Positions 1-10,432 of a stretch of DNA of 64,000 nucleotides are shown in pieces (the stretch's first letter is position 1; every line of letters starts with the position of its first letter). This DNA comes from Colwellia piezophila ATCC BAA-637. Its GTDB lineage: Bacteria; Pseudomonadota; Gammaproteobacteria; Enterobacterales; Alteromonadaceae. The notes under the pieces were generated by a model. It was not told the origin of the DNA and did no database searches. It worked only from the letters and a program-made list of their open reading frames with translations. Position numbers and translations under genes: made by a program. The stretch is taken from positions 101,552-165,551 of the forward strand of contig NZ_KB905160.1 in NCBI RefSeq assembly GCF_000378625.1, given 5' to 3'.

Positions 1-150
1 GATATTGATGCCCTGCTTGACTCTGTAGCGGAAGCCGCTGATGTCACTGACCCTGACGATATTGATGCCCTGCTTGACTCTATAGCTGGAACAGCTGATG
101 TTACCGACCCTGACGATATTGATGCACTACTTGAGGCCGCTAATGCTTCT
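1..150 (+). repeat. 57-bp in-frame tandem repeat in fimV
   Basis: Units start at 1, 58 and 115. The first two are nearly identical over 57 bp (19 codons); the third diverges after about 24 bp. The array is open to the left, so the copy number is unknown. It encodes repeated acidic DIDALL segments. Confidence 0.85.
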
Positions 151-1245
151 GCTAACACTTCAGTTAACACTTCAGTTAACACCTCAGTAAATGACGCGGC
201 TAATGCGTCAGAGACTGACCCTGTCGCTAAAGCAAGTGATGTCACTGAAGCAGAAGATAAGGCAGTCGAAAGCGATAGTACGTTAAGTGCAGAAGATCTG
301 AGAATTAAAAATGAAATAGCAGAAAATGAAGCTAAAATTGCTGAGTTTACTGCTGAGTATGTGACCCCATTCCTTACCGCTGATTTTAGTGATATTTTTG
401 CCAAAGAAAGTGAGGCAGAAGTAGAAATCGCGATAGAAGAGGGTGATAGCAGTGAGAGTAATCTATTAGATGATGAGCTCGATATAGATGCTCTCATTGC
501 TGAGGCGCAAAATGAAGCGTCAAATGGTGCAGACGACATTGGTGATAGCTTAACAGAGCAAATAACAATTGAATCGTCAGATGAGCCAATTACTGAGTCA
601 TTATCTGAATCGGCATTAAGTCAATTATTAGCTGAAGAGTCACTTAATGATGAAAATTCACTAGCAGAAGATATGACACTTGAGGCAATAGAACTAGCGC
701 CTGACTTCACTGATGAAGATGTATTAGCTGACTTATTAGCGGAAACTGCAGAGCAAGATGAGCAGTTTGATAAAGTTGAAGAGTTGGATGTTATTAAAGA
801 ATTAGATGATGTCGACTTTGACGAACTGTTAGCTAATATCGAAGCGGAAAGTGATACAGACTCTGCAGAGGAAGATGAAGTTGCTCTAACGCTTGATGAT
901 ATCGGTGACGATTTAATTGATGAAACCCTTGCATCGACCAATCAGAAAACAGAGTCAGAGGACTATGTTTCTGTAGAAGAACTACTTGCTGAACCTTTGA
1001 GTGAGGAAGACTTAACAGAGCCTTATGAAAACATGAATATCGATGTCGGCTTAGACCAGTTTTCTGAAAATGAAGCGGGCATTGACGTCGATGAAGATGG
1101 CACCATGTCGAGTAAATTAGATTTAGCTAAAATGTATATAGAGTTAAGTGATGAAGAAAATGCTCAAGTAATTTTGCTAGAAGTTATCGAAAAAGGAAAT
1201 GCTGTTCAGCAAGTTGAGGCGAAAAAGATTTTAGACGCTTTATAG
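1..1245 (+). CDS. fimV: FimV-like protein, C-terminal part (5' end outside the window)
   Basis: The reading frame is open from base 1, so the start lies upstream. The visible 414 residues are extremely acidic (Asp/Glu-rich) and low in complexity. They begin with a 19-residue repeat around DPDDIDALLDS and continue with short NTSV repeats. The last 45 residues (KLDLAKMYIELSDEENAQ onward) match the conserved C-terminal TPR-like domain of FimV/TspA proteins, inner-membrane peptidoglycan-associated proteins that organise polar machinery and type IV pilus function. truA follows, as it does in many gammaproteobacteria. The family call rests on the C-terminal domain plus the acidic region and the neighbour; the LysM domain and membrane segment would be upstream and cannot be seen. 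Confidence 0.82.
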   Translation, partial: DIDALLDSVAEAADVTDPDDIDALLDSIAGTADVTDPDDIDALLEAANASANTSVNTSVNTSVNDAANASETDPVAKASDVTEAEDKAVESDSTLSAEDLRIKNEIAENEAKIAEFTAEYVTPFLTADFSDIFAKESEAEVEIAIEEGDSSESNLLDDELDIDALIAEAQNEASNGADDIGDSLTEQITIESSDEPITESLSESALSQLLAEESLNDENSLAEDMTLEAIELAPDFTDEDVLADLLAETAEQDEQFDKVEELDVIKELDDVDFDELLANIEAESDTDSAEEDEVALTLDDIGDDLIDETLASTNQKTESEDYVSVEELLAEPLSEEDLTEPYENMNIDVGLDQFSENEAGIDVDEDGTMSSKLDLAKMYIELSDEENAQVILLEVIEKGNAVQQVEAKKILDAL

Positions 1246-1340
1246 GGTAATAAAAACTAACAGCAATAGCCTAACTGCATAAAATAAAGGATAATACGCA
1301 GCGGAAAATAATCTCCGCACGGTTGAAGAGGCGAATTGGT

Positions 1341-2120
1341 ATGCGTTATGCGTTAGGCATTGAGTACGATGGTAAGAATTATTGCGGCTGGCAACGTCAA
1401 AACAACGCCATGACAGTACAAGAAAAAGTAGAAAAAGCACTCTCAAAAATTGCTGATGAGCCTATAGAAGTTACTTGCGCGGGTCGTACCGATACGGGGG
1501 TGAATGCCACTAATCAAGTCATTCACTTTGATACCACCAAAAAGCGAAAAGATGTAGCTTGGACGTTGGGCGTAAATACTCACTTACCTACTGATATCGC
1601 CGTTGCTTGGGTCAAGCAGGTTGATGATGAGTTCCACGCTCGCTTTAGTGCTACCGCTAGAAATTATCGTTATATTATTTATAACAAGCCGCTACGTTCA
1701 GCGATATTGAGTCATGGTATAAGTCATCATCATCACAGTTTAGATGAAGGTTTAATGCAACTGGGTGCTGATCATCTAATTGGTTGCCATGATTTCACCT
1801 CTTTTAGAACGGTACACTGTCAATCACATTCAGCGGTCCGTACCATTAAACATTGTCGGGTAACACGCCAAGGTGATTATCTTGTTGTTGATATCAAAGC
1901 GAATGCTTTTTTACATCACATGGTAAGAAATATTGTCGGTAGTTTAATGCGGGTAGGGCAATCACAAGAGACGACGCAATGGATGAAAGAAGTATTATTG
2001 GCTAAAAACCGCTGTGTCGCAGGTATAACCGCGCCACCAGAAGGACTTTATTTTGTTGATGTCGATTATCCGGAACATTTTAACTTGCCAAAGAGCCGTT
2101 TAGGGCCGCTTTTTTTATAG
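1341..2120 (+). CDS. truA: tRNA pseudouridine(38-40) synthase TruA
   Basis: Converts U38-U40 in the tRNA anticodon arm to pseudouridine. The protein is 259 residues, near the family's usual length. It starts [11 protein letters not shown] and carries the CAGRTDTGV motif whose Asp (residue 51) is the catalytic aspartate. Later conserved segments include [14 protein letters not shown] and [10 protein letters not shown] choose the ATG at 1341 because a gaagagg Shine-Dalgarno lies 8-9 bases upstream and family members begin at this Met; an in-frame TTG at 1323 is unlikely. It follows fimV and precedes accD, a conserved gammaproteobacterial order. Confidence 0.95.
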   Translation: MRYALGIEYDGKNYCGWQRQNNAMTVQEKVEKALSKIADEPIEVTCAGRTDTGVNATNQVIHFDTTKKRKDVAWTLGVNTHLPTDIAVAWVKQVDDEFHARFSATARNYRYIIYNKPLRSAILSHGISHHHHSLDEGLMQLGADHLIGCHDFTSFRTVHCQSHSAVRTIKHCRVTRQGDYLVVDIKANAFLHHMVRNIVGSLMRVGQSQETTQWMKEVLLAKNRCVAGITAPPEGLYFVDVDYPEHFNLPKSRLGPLFL

Positions 2121-2302
2121 AAAAGAATAGCCTATATCTAATAGTTATTAACTAAGCAGACCAGTTTTTCCTATATTGTATAGGCTATACTGTGCTTTAA
2201 TGTTTGGTTTACGATTAGTGTTTTTAAAAAATAGAGTTTGATGGGGGGTATTCCTATCAATAAACCGTCAGATATTTCGTTGTTACAGGCAAAGATAAAA
2301 TT

Positions 2303-3160
2303 ATGAGCTGGATAGAAAAAATTCTCCCAAAAGCAAAAACGACCCGAAAAAGTAATATTCCTGAAGGTGTATGGAGTAAATGTTCTTCATGTAATGCCGT
2401 GTTATACAAAACTGAATTAGAACGTCAAATTTCAGTATGTCCTAAGTGTGACCATCATATGCGTATCAGCGCACGTAAACGTATTGATAGTTTCCTTGAC
2501 AAAGATAACCGCATGGAATTAGGTGAAGAATTTCAAGCTCAAGATATCTTAAAATTTAAAGACACTAAGCGATATAAAGACCGTATTACTGCGGCACAAA
2601 AAAAGACCGGTGAAAAAGATGCGATAGTGGTCATGAAAGGTGAGCTAAATGGTATGCCAGTTGTTGCTGCTGCATTTGAATTTGCATTTTTAGGCGGTTC
2701 AATGGCCTCGGTTGTCGGTGCTCGCTTTGTTAAAGGTGTAGAATACTGTTTAGAACATAACACCCCCTTTATCTGTTTCTCTGCTAGTGGCGGTGCTCGT
2801 ATGCAAGAAGCACTTATATCTTTAATGCAAATGGCAAAAACCAGTGCAGCATTAGCTAAAATGAGTGAAAAAGGTCTTCCGTATGTTTCTGTGTTAACTG
2901 ATCCTACTATGGGTGGCGTATCGGCAAGTTTAGCAATGTTAGGCGATATTAATGTCGCTGAGCCAAAAGCGCTTATCGGTTTCGCAGGTCCTCGTATTAT
3001 CGAACAAACAGTTCGTGAAAAACTACCTGAAGGCTTTCAACGTAGTGAATTCTTATTAGAAAAAGGCGCGATTGATATGATTGTTGATCGCCGTGATATG
3101 CGTACTACTTTATCACGCATGCTAGGTAAATATATGGGGCAACCTAGCGTAGTCTCGTAA
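2303..3160 (+). CDS. accD: Acetyl-CoA carboxylase carboxyltransferase subunit beta
   Basis: The beta subunit of carboxyltransferase moves carboxyl from biotin-BCCP to acetyl-CoA to make malonyl-CoA, the first step of fatty acid synthesis, in an alpha2beta2 complex with AccA. The 285-residue protein starts MSWIEKILP. It has the Cys4 zinc ribbon (C27, C30, C46, C49) and the crotonase-fold segments [18 protein letters not shown] and [16 protein letters not shown], which form the acyl-CoA site. It lies 182 bases after truA and 57 bases before folC. No broken or missing motif is seen. Confidence 0.97.
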   Translation: MSWIEKILPKAKTTRKSNIPEGVWSKCSSCNAVLYKTELERQISVCPKCDHHMRISARKRIDSFLDKDNRMELGEEFQAQDILKFKDTKRYKDRITAAQKKTGEKDAIVVMKGELNGMPVVAAAFEFAFLGGSMASVVGARFVKGVEYCLEHNTPFICFSASGGARMQEALISLMQMAKTSAALAKMSEKGLPYVSVLTDPTMGGVSASLAMLGDINVAEPKALIGFAGPRIIEQTVREKLPEGFQRSEFLLEKGAIDMIVDRRDMRTTLSRMLGKYMGQPSVVS

Positions 3161-3217
3161 CTAGTATGGTAAGATAACTTATTAGTTATTTTACTTATAT
3201 CACTGGTTGTTGGAATA

Positions 3218-4531
3218 ATGTCAGTATCCTATTCAAGCCACTATCAAGACTTTACTCGTCTTGATCAGTGGCTTTATTATTTAGAGAATTTGCATAGTAC
3301 TGAGATAGACATGGGCCTATCTAGGATAGGAAAAGTTGCTCAATGTCTGGCTATTGATCTAAGCTTTGCAAAAGTAATTACTGTTGCAGGTACAAACGGT
3401 AAAGGCACCACCTGTGCTTTTATTGAGAATGCTTTACTCCTTCACCAAAATAATGGTTTAACACCCACTGTTGCGGTTTATTCCTCTCCTCATATTGAAC
3501 ACTTCAATGAACGTTTACGGTTCAATAAGCAAGATGTAAAAGATCAGCCGTTAATGGCTGCTTTTAAGCAGATTGAAGAAGCGCGTGCAGATATTTCATT
3601 AACTTACTATGAATATACGACCCTAGCAGCACTCTTGGTGTTGATGAAGCTGAAACCGCAATTTATCATCCTTGAAGTAGGTTTAGGTGGGCGGTTAGAT
3701 GCAACCAACATTATTGATGCAGACATTGCCGTAATCACGACAATTGATCTTGACCACCAAAACTTCTTAGGTGATGACAGGGAAAGTATTGGCTTTGAAA
3801 AAGCAGGCATCATGCGACAAGGGCAAGATATTATTGTCGGTGATAGTAATATACCCCAGTCAGTATTAAAACATGCACATACGTTACATGCTCACCATGG
3901 GGACAAACTGTTTTTACGTGATGCTGAGTTCATTGTTAAAAGTGAAACACCTTGTTGGCAATGGCAGTCAAAGCAAATAATATTAAAAGGTCTTGAAGCG
4001 ACCTTTATCCCACAAGATAATGTCGCTACAGCATTAATGGTTTTACAAACACTTGATATACCGCTTACTACTGACATGGTAAACAAAATTATTTCGATAA
4101 CAAAGGTAGCCGGACGTACAGAGCTAATAAAGCAAATAAAGCATTGTGATGTTATTCTTGATGTCGGCCATAATCCACAAGCGACACGTTACTTAGCAAG
4201 TCACCTTAAACGGGTGAAAGAGCAAGCTAATTATCAAAATATTTATGCTGTCGTTGCTATGTTAGGTGATAAGGATATTAGTGCTAGTTTGCTCTCTTTA
4301 AAAGACGATGTCGACTTTTGGTATACTGCCGCGTTAAGTGTACCAAGGGCTGCAACAAGAGAAACAATGCAAAGTAAGTTAGCAAGCTTTACTAATGAGG
4401 TTAATTGTTTTGACAATATTGGTGAGGCATTTAAAATGGCGAACAAGAAGGCTAGTTCATCTGATTTGATCCTTGTTTTTGGTTCATTTTTTACTGTTGC
4501 GCAAATTAGGTCTCAGTTAATTACCGGCTAG
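3218..4531 (+). CDS. folC: Bifunctional dihydrofolate synthase / folylpolyglutamate synthase
   Basis: Adds glutamate to dihydropteroate and then gamma-linked glutamates to folates, using ATP. The 437-residue protein has the Mur-ligase-type P-loop GTNGKGTT at residues 58-65. It also has the conserved YSSPHIEHFNERLR, the EVGLGGRLDATN motif and ITTIDLDHQNFLGD. The C-terminal domain has ILDVGHNPQA. It lies between accD and dedD, as in Escherichia coli. The ATG at 3218 follows a weak tgttgga ribosome site. Confidence 0.96.
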   Translation: MSVSYSSHYQDFTRLDQWLYYLENLHSTEIDMGLSRIGKVAQCLAIDLSFAKVITVAGTNGKGTTCAFIENALLLHQNNGLTPTVAVYSSPHIEHFNERLRFNKQDVKDQPLMAAFKQIEEARADISLTYYEYTTLAALLVLMKLKPQFIILEVGLGGRLDATNIIDADIAVITTIDLDHQNFLGDDRESIGFEKAGIMRQGQDIIVGDSNIPQSVLKHAHTLHAHHGDKLFLRDAEFIVKSETPCWQWQSKQIILKGLEATFIPQDNVATALMVLQTLDIPLTTDMVNKIISITKVAGRTELIKQIKHCDVILDVGHNPQATRYLASHLKRVKEQANYQNIYAVVAMLGDKDISASLLSLKDDVDFWYTAALSVPRAATRETMQSKLASFTNEVNCFDNIGEAFKMANKKASSSDLILVFGSFFTVAQIRSQLITG

Positions 4532-4638
4532 TTACGCTATGACTTCCATAGTGCTAGTTTTATTGGGTAATTTTACCGTATTAATTTTGACATATAAGTT
4601 TTCCGAATAGCTGAACTTATATTAATTAGGAGTATCTC

Positions 4639-5247
4639 TTGTCTACACCATTTCAAAATCGCCTTGTCGGTACCATTATTGTTGCAGCCGTGGTTATCAT
4701 TTTCTTACCTGATGTACTTGATGGTGAGAAACAGTCATACCAAGCTGATTTTGAAGCTATCCCAAGAGCCGAAGTTTTTTCGGGTAGATTGGCCAATAAA
4801 CCTTTTCCTGAAGATAAATTAAGCCCTCAAAAAACGATACCAATCTCAAATGAGCAGGCTATCGATGCAGTGATTAAAGCTCAGGACAATGACAGTAAAG
4901 CGAAAGAAACTAGCCAAGTCACGATAACTAAACCTAAGCATAAACCACCGGTTACAGTCGTCAGTGCCACAAAAAAGAAGTTACCAGAAAAGGCTATCGC
5001 CAAAGAAGCGTGGGTTATTCATCTTGGTAGCTTTAGAGATAAAAGTAATGTCGAGCAATTATTAAAGAAATTGCGCGCAAATGGTTATATTGTTTTCACT
5101 AAACCAATCAAGACCAAACAAGGGACTTTGACTAAAGTCATTATTGGTCCCGAATTAATTAAGTCAGTGATGATAAAAAAAATACCAGCCTTGAAAAAAC
5201 TCACCGATATCCAAGGTAAAATCGCATCTTTTGAGCCCAAGAAATAA
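4639..5247 (+). CDS. dedD: SPOR-domain cell division protein DedD
   Basis: An inner-membrane bitopic protein expected to bind denuded septal peptidoglycan at the division site. The 202-residue protein has one N-terminal membrane segment (about residues 8-26, LVGTIIVAAVVIIFLPDV). A charged low-complexity linker follows, then a C-terminal SPOR domain (about residues 122-200) opening with AWVIHLGSF. The start is a TTG at 4639 with taggag 6-7 bases upstream; no in-frame ATG would keep the membrane anchor. Its position between folC and cvpA supports the name. Confidence 0.88.
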   Translation: MSTPFQNRLVGTIIVAAVVIIFLPDVLDGEKQSYQADFEAIPRAEVFSGRLANKPFPEDKLSPQKTIPISNEQAIDAVIKAQDNDSKAKETSQVTITKPKHKPPVTVVSATKKKLPEKAIAKEAWVIHLGSFRDKSNVEQLLKKLRANGYIVFTKPIKTKQGTLTKVIIGPELIKSVMIKKIPALKKLTDIQGKIASFEPKK

Positions 5248-5337
5248 CAGCTGCTTATAAAAAATTAGGCAATATTTAGTGGGTTCTGATAGAATGCGCG
5301 CCTCTAATTTAGAGAAACTCAACGAGACATTCAAGTT

Positions 5338-5820
5338 ATGGTTTGGATAGATTACGCCATTTTGGCCATCATAGGTATATCAACGCTAGTTAGTTTGATC
5401 CGCGGCTTTGTAAAAGAAGCGGTATCTTTAATCATATGGATCAGTGCCTTCTTCATCGCTAGTACATTTTATGCAAACCTCGCCAACTTATTAACCAATA
5501 TTTCCGATCAATTCCTGCGCAATGCTGCAGCCGTTGCCATTCTCTTTATAACAACTTTAGTCCTCGGTGCTTTAGTGAATTACCTTATTGGACAGCTAGT
5601 TAGTAAAACCGGCCTTTCAGGCACAGACCGTATATTAGGTTTGGTTTTTGGTGCTCTTCGCGGCGTGCTTATTATTAGCGCATTGTTGTTTTTTGTTGAT
5701 GCCTTTACTGGCGTTGCTACTACACCATGGTGGCAAAGCTCGCAATTAATTCCTGAGTTTACTTTGGTAGTAGAATGGTTTTTTGAGTATCTGAAAGGCT
5801 CATCAAGTTTTTTAACCTAG
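5338..5820 (+). CDS. cvpA: CvpA family membrane protein
   Basis: A 160-residue integral membrane protein of the CvpA family, named for its requirement in colicin V production; its direct biochemical role is unsettled. Four hydrophobic segments are visible (about residues 5-22, 30-48, 65-86, 102-122). The typical early motif [20 protein letters not shown], and SLIIWI after it, are present. It sits 90 bases after dedD and is followed by purF, the same pairing as the E. coli cvpA-purF operon. I see no clear PurR operator upstream. Confidence 0.93.
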   Translation: MVWIDYAILAIIGISTLVSLIRGFVKEAVSLIIWISAFFIASTFYANLANLLTNISDQFLRNAAAVAILFITTLVLGALVNYLIGQLVSKTGLSGTDRILGLVFGALRGVLIISALLFFVDAFTGVATTPWWQSSQLIPEFTLVVEWFFEYLKGSSSFLT

Positions 5821-5984
5821 TGTTTTAAAAACCGCTAGTGATTATGCGGAGTCAATCCGCATAGGTTGATTTATAAGGTTTTTTTAATCCCTTATTTCAA
5901 ATATTATATTATGGTTCATTCCATTTTGAGCAGAACGCTTTAACCCTAAAGATATTGCAAATACTTTTTTGTGGAGAAAATTAC

Positions 5985-7502
5985 ATGTGTGGCATTGTCG
6001 GTATTGTTGGTCAAACCCCTGTTAGTCAGAATTTATACGATGCATTAACTGTACTTCAGCATCGTGGTCAAGATGCGGCGGGTATCGTTACCATTCATAA
6101 CAACAAGTTCAGGTTACGTAAAGGTAACGGCTTAGTAAAAGATGTTTTTCATACGCGCCATATGCTGCGTTTGCAAGGTAACATTGGTATTGGTCATATT
6201 CGTTATCCTACCGCGGGAACCTCTAGCTCTTCTGAAGCCCAGCCTTTTTATGCAAACTCGCCATTTGGTTTATCATTAGCCCATAACGGTAACTTAACGA
6301 ATGCAGAAGAATTAAGAACATGGTTGTTTAATGAGGCTCGTCGCCATGTTAATACCAGCTCTGATTCAGAAGTATTATTAAACGTTTTAGCCCATGAGTT
6401 GCAGCAAAGTAAAAATATTGTATTAACTCCGGATGATATTTTCACTGCGGTTACAAAAATCCATAAGCGTGTTCGTGGTGCATATGCGAGTGTTGCATTG
6501 ATCGTTGGCCATGGTTTGATTGCGTTTCGAGATCCAAACGGTATCCGACCTTTAGTTTTTGGTAAGCGTGAAACCGAGCAGGGCATTGAATATATGGTTG
6601 CTTCTGAATCAGTTGCGCTTGATGCATGTTCTTTTGAATTTGTCCGTGATGTTGCACCTGGAGAGGCTATATTCTTTGGTGAAAATGGTCAAATTCACAG
6701 CCAGCAATGCGCAGAAAATCCAGTGTATAGCCCATGTATTTTTGAGTTTGTTTATTTTGCACGCCCTGATTCAACCATGGATAAAATGTCGGTTTATGCC
6801 TCACGTGTCGAAATGGGAACTAAGCTAGGCGAAAAAATAGCGACAGAATGGCAAGATCTCGATATTGATGTTGTAATCCCTATCCCTGAAACGTCATGTG
6901 ATATTGCTTTGCAAATTGCTCATCATCTTGACTTACCTTATCGACAAGGTTTTGTTAAGAATCGCTATATTGGCCGTACTTTCATTATGCCTGGTCAGGA
7001 GCAACGTAAGAAATCAGTTCGTCAAAAACTTAATGCTATAACGACTGAGTTTAAAGGTAAAAATGTTTTGCTTGTTGACGACTCAATCGTTCGAGGGACT
7101 ACCTCAGAGCAGATTATTGAGATGGCACGTGCTGCGGGAGCAAAGAAAGTTTACTTCGCATCAGCGGCTCCTGAAGTTAGGTTCCCTAATGTCTATGGTA
7201 TTGATATGCCAAGTGCTAATGAATTAATTGCACATGGACGCGAATTAGAAGATATTTGTAATTTACTTGGTGCTGATAAGCTTATCTATCAATCACTTAA
7301 TGATCTTATTGCCGCAGTGAGTTCAGGTAACCCTGAAATCAAGACTTTTGATACCTCGGTATTTGACGGGAATTATGTTACTAATGATATTGATCAAGCT
7401 TACTTAGAAAAATTAGATGCACTGCGTAATAATACCAGTAAAGAAGATTCAGATAAGGATGCTGACTCAATAATTGATATGTATAATGAAGGCGCAGAGT
7501 AG
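5985..7502 (+). CDS. purF: Amidophosphoribosyltransferase
   Basis: Commits PRPP to purine synthesis by making 5-phosphoribosylamine with glutamine as nitrogen donor. The start is the ATG at 5985: the protein then begins MCGIVG, so Met removal exposes the Cys nucleophile of the class II glutaminase. A gtggag ribosome site lies 8 bases upstream; a longer start at 5955 would bury the Cys and is rejected. The N-terminal glutaminase domain spans about residues 2-235. The phosphoribosyltransferase domain follows, with the PRPP loop [14 protein letters not shown] near residue 365. The 505-residue length is normal. Confidence 0.97.
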   Translation: MCGIVGIVGQTPVSQNLYDALTVLQHRGQDAAGIVTIHNNKFRLRKGNGLVKDVFHTRHMLRLQGNIGIGHIRYPTAGTSSSSEAQPFYANSPFGLSLAHNGNLTNAEELRTWLFNEARRHVNTSSDSEVLLNVLAHELQQSKNIVLTPDDIFTAVTKIHKRVRGAYASVALIVGHGLIAFRDPNGIRPLVFGKRETEQGIEYMVASESVALDACSFEFVRDVAPGEAIFFGENGQIHSQQCAENPVYSPCIFEFVYFARPDSTMDKMSVYASRVEMGTKLGEKIATEWQDLDIDVVIPIPETSCDIALQIAHHLDLPYRQGFVKNRYIGRTFIMPGQEQRKKSVRQKLNAITTEFKGKNVLLVDDSIVRGTTSEQIIEMARAAGAKKVYFASAAPEVRFPNVYGIDMPSANELIAHGRELEDICNLLGADKLIYQSLNDLIAAVSSGNPEIKTFDTSVFDGNYVTNDIDQAYLEKLDALRNNTSKEDSDKDADSIIDMYNEGAE

Positions 7503-7558
7503 CTTTTTACCCGGCTCTGGTACTGGCATTAGATAATTTATTCAACAGTAATCGTTGA

Positions 7559-7602
7559 AAAAAAAGGCCCTGTTTCTATCAAAGAAATAGGGCCTTTTTA
7601 TT
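7559..7602. terminator. Bidirectional terminator between purF and the Yip1 gene
   Basis: A 17-bp stem (7561-7577 with 7583-7599, one imperfect pair) closes a 5-base loop. It is flanked by A and T tracts so it can work on both strands. It separates two convergent genes. Confidence 0.9.
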
Positions 7603-7631
7603 TGCATTATCAATACAAGAACAATACCGGG

Positions 7632-7651
7632 TAACTAACTAACTAACTAAC
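7632..7651. repeat. (TAAC)5 short tandem repeat
   Basis: Five perfect copies of the tetranucleotide taac lie five bases beyond the stop codon of the minus-strand Yip1 gene. Confidence 0.85.
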
Positions 7652-7656
7652 TAATG

Positions 7657-8256
7657 TTAGGAAACGAATTCTGGACCAAAGCCCATTGTCCACATCATTG
7701 CGGTAAATGCCATTAAGGCAACCAATAATACTAAACCACAAGTAACCACCGAGCTAGAATAAATAAAGCCTTTCTCTTCTGGAATATTCATCATAATAGG
7801 AACGCCTGAATATAACAGGTAGACCGAATAAGCTACGGCGGCAAGTCCAGCCACTGCAACGAACCATAACACCGGAAATAAGGCAGTAATACCTACCATA
7901 AATAATGGTGTCGCTGTGTAGGAAGCAAGCTCTAGTGCTTGAACAAAATCAGGTTTAGAGTCAAAGGTTTTCGCCATCCATTGTATTAAGTAGGCTAAAG
8001 CGAATACACCAAAAATCAAGCCGAAATACATACTTATCGCCATTATCTTAGCACTTTCAATACTTATTTTTATTGGGTCGCCAACACCAATGGTCCAGCC
8101 TATATAGGCGGCAGCGTAGTAAGAGCATATTGCAGGAATAAGCGCGACGGTTAAAATGTGCATTAAACTATAACTCAAGCTTTCGTGACGTTTTTCAATA
8201 ATATGCCATTCTTCTTTAGGGTGGGCATAAAGCCCCCAAATGTGATTCAGTATCAT
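7657..8256 (-). CDS. Yip1 family inner-membrane protein
   Basis: A 199-residue polytopic membrane protein. It begins MILNHIWGLYAHPKEEW, a soluble opening typical of bacterial Yip1-domain proteins. About five hydrophobic segments follow (roughly residues 32-52, 70-95, 110-130, 130-150 and 165-190). The bacterial family is widespread in marine gammaproteobacteria, and its function is not known to me. It is monocistronic, convergent with purF across a shared terminator. A cctctc-complement (gaggaat) ribosome site precedes the ATG at 8256. Confidence 0.8.
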   Translation of the reverse strand: MILNHIWGLYAHPKEEWHIIEKRHESLSYSLMHILTVALIPAICSYYAAAYIGWTIGVGDPIKISIESAKIMAISMYFGLIFGVFALAYLIQWMAKTFDSKPDFVQALELASYTATPLFMVGITALFPVLWFVAVAGLAAVAYSVYLLYSGVPIMMNIPEEKGFIYSSSVVTCGLVLLVALMAFTAMMWTMGFGPEFVS

Positions 8257-8663
8257 ATTTATTCCTCTCGCACGTGAGTATTTGGAATGTACTTTTTAGT
8301 TTTAAACAACAACATTAAATGATTAAGCTAGTAGTACTCTTATTATTACTTTTATATCCATTATCAATCACAGCAACGATGAAGTGATGTTGCTCAAGCG
8401 CTTCTTTGATGGGTTTTAAATGACTTTATACCGGGTTAAATTATCTAAACATAAAATGACTATGCTTAATTTATTTTTCCTAGCCTAAAGATATTTTAAT
8501 TCCCACACAAATCCTGCACTTTGAATGGTAACGGCTATATATATTTATGAAATATATAAAGCCTCCCGTCAAGTGTTGGTTGAAAAATAATCAATAAAGC
8601 TCTATTAAAAGCATTTTTAATCGTTTTATGTAATAAGGGGAATGGCTTTATCTGGTAGAACTA
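8257..8663. other. Intergenic stretch without recognised features
   Basis: AT-rich spacer upstream of the Yip1 gene and downstream of the minus-strand small protein gene. I see no convincing reading frame, RNA or strong hairpin in it. Confidence 0.5.
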
Positions 8664-8969
8664 TCAACTGATTTTTATTCGCACAACCGACATTACTTCG
8701 ATACTAAAACCGGCAACAAGCTCAGTTTCAGCATAATAAGTCAGGTTAACCCTTTGTCCTTGCAAACATTGGTAAAGCTTTTTACGTTTGTATTTGAATG
8801 GAACATCAAGGTTAGCTAACATTAAGGTGTTAACGATCCAATCATCAGACTCTCGTTGTACATGAGAGCTAACTTTCATGTTTTCGCTATGTATTAATTG
8901 TTTATGTTTCTTAACAAGGTTTATTGCGGCATTTTTACTTGTTAGTGTTTTTTTTATAATAGAAGGCAT
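8664..8969 (-). CDS. Conserved small protein of unknown function
   Basis: A basic 101-residue soluble protein with no signal peptide or membrane segment. The central KYKRKKLYQCLQGQRVNLTY and the C-terminal VAGFSIEVMSVVRIKIS look like a compact conserved fold. I recall similar small hypothetical proteins in Alteromonadales but cannot assign a function. It stands alone in a large intergenic area with no close co-oriented neighbour. The ATG at 8969 has no strong Shine-Dalgarno. Coding is supported by codon structure and the non-random protein, not by context. Confidence 0.6.
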   Translation of the reverse strand: MPSIIKKTLTSKNAAINLVKKHKQLIHSENMKVSSHVQRESDDWIVNTLMLANLDVPFKYKRKKLYQCLQGQRVNLTYYAETELVAGFSIEVMSVVRIKIS

Positions 8970-9558
8970 AAATCTGATCTATGTAAGGTAAAAAACAGGC
9001 TTTGCTAGTATCTCAATAAATAGGCTTTTTAAATAGCGTAATAATTTAAAACCCCTTTTTAAATCATCATCGGGGTAAATGAACTTACTCGTAATTTAGG
9101 CGTGAGATAAACCCATAACGGGAAACGAACAATTACCTCCCCCTAGATAAGTTTTGTTTCATGCAAAACTCCTGAGACATGGATGGATTAAGCGAGGAAC
9201 ATCTCTGCTCGATTTAATGCGGCCAATTCTTTGGCAACGATCGCTAGGGTGATAAAGCAGCAAGTTATATCGTTGCCACAATCGCCGATGTAATTAAAGA
9301 TTGGTATAGAGGCATTGATAAATTATACCTACGTGGGTAAAAGCAATATTACCTCTTAGTGGCGATGTGCTTCACATCGGTAGTAGACCAAGTAATTAGT
9401 GAGCATATTATTTTTGTATCGCGTTCGATTGTTGTTAACCATGAGGGACTGTTTGATAAATTTAAATATATGAAACAGGCATAAAAGCTCGCTTGTTTCG
9501 TTATATCGCTATGGTAGAATGCCGCACAATTTATATTTACCGCTGAGTTGCTAACGTT
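8970..9558. other. 589-bp gap with hairpins but no recognised gene
   Basis: No sustained reading frame is visible. It contains a small perfect hairpin (CGATGTG ctt CACATCG, 9363-9379) and GC-richer segments around 9100-9250 that look unlike ordinary AT-rich spacer. It could be a decayed gene or a non-coding RNA; nothing identifies it. Confidence 0.4.
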
Positions 9559-10338
9559 TTGTCGAATTATTCATTATTAAAGCCTATTTTATCCTTTCTT
9601 AAATGTGAAACGCCTGATGCATGGATCGATGAAGCTAAAAAGCCTGAAAATTTAAAATTATTACTTATTGATCATATGATTTGTGAATTAAAAGCAGGCC
9701 AAAGTGCGATGTTTTTAATTAGAAAATATGCAATAGATAAAAATAGCTCGAAAGAGTTGTTAGCATGGTTTCGGCCGTATGAAGACTTTATTTATAAAAA
9801 ACAAGGTGATCTAGCTAGCCTTGAGCAAACGCCAAAGCTGTCTAAATTAATAGTACTCAAAGCCACACCTAATGATACGTTAACTGTTTTTACGCAAGAG
9901 CTTGTTGATAAAATGATCATGTTGATCAAAGAAGAGTTACATCACTTTTATCAAGTATTAGAAATCATGACCAAGCGAGGCATCGAGTATGAAAATATTA
10001 CTGCCGGTCGTTATGCCAAAGGCATGCTTAAACATGTGAAAACTTTTGAACCTGCGGCCTTAGTCGATAAGTTAATTATCGGTGCATATATAGAAGCACG
10101 GTCTTGTGAGCGTTTCGCTAAATTAGCACCACATTTAGATGATGACCTAAATAAATTTTATGTGTCTTTATTACGCTCTGAAGCGCGTCACTACCAAGAT
10201 TACTTGACGCTTGCCGGCCAAGTTGCCGGCGAGGGCATAGATATTAGTGAGCGCATTGCTTATTTCGGCAAGGTTGAAGCAGAGCTTATTACTAGTCTGG
10301 ATGAAGACTTTAAATTCCACTCGGGAGCGCCGGTTTAA
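9559..10338 (+). CDS. miaE: tRNA-(ms2io6A)-hydroxylase MiaE
   Basis: An oxygen-dependent diiron enzyme that hydroxylates the isopentenyl group of 2-methylthio-N6-isopentenyladenosine at tRNA position 37. The 259-residue protein has the family opening LLIDHMICELKAGQSAM (about residue 34). It also has the ferritin-like diiron ligand segments EELHHFYQVLE and EARSCERFAKLAP, then LRSEARHYQDYL. The best start is TTG at 9559, because the family's N-terminal LLxPILxFL follows it directly; no clear ribosome site is visible. It is convergent with lpxH. Confidence 0.92.
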   Translation: MSNYSLLKPILSFLKCETPDAWIDEAKKPENLKLLLIDHMICELKAGQSAMFLIRKYAIDKNSSKELLAWFRPYEDFIYKKQGDLASLEQTPKLSKLIVLKATPNDTLTVFTQELVDKMIMLIKEELHHFYQVLEIMTKRGIEYENITAGRYAKGMLKHVKTFEPAALVDKLIIGAYIEARSCERFAKLAPHLDDDLNKFYVSLLRSEARHYQDYLTLAGQVAGEGIDISERIAYFGKVEAELITSLDEDFKFHSGAPV

Positions 10339-10432
10339 ACAATTGATAGAGAGTGGCATAAAACCGGTATTTTTTGTTGCTGACCACTACTTATCCTAGG
10401 TAGTGGTGGGAAATAGTATTTAGTAAATATTA

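Noticed and set aside
621..941. 106-codon minus-strand frame inside fimV
   Set aside because: A serine-rich mirror of the acidic Glu/Asp codons on the other strand; no start signal or family pattern.
5248..5337. PurR operator before cvpA-purF
   Set aside because: No sequence close to ACGCAAACGTTTNCNT is present.
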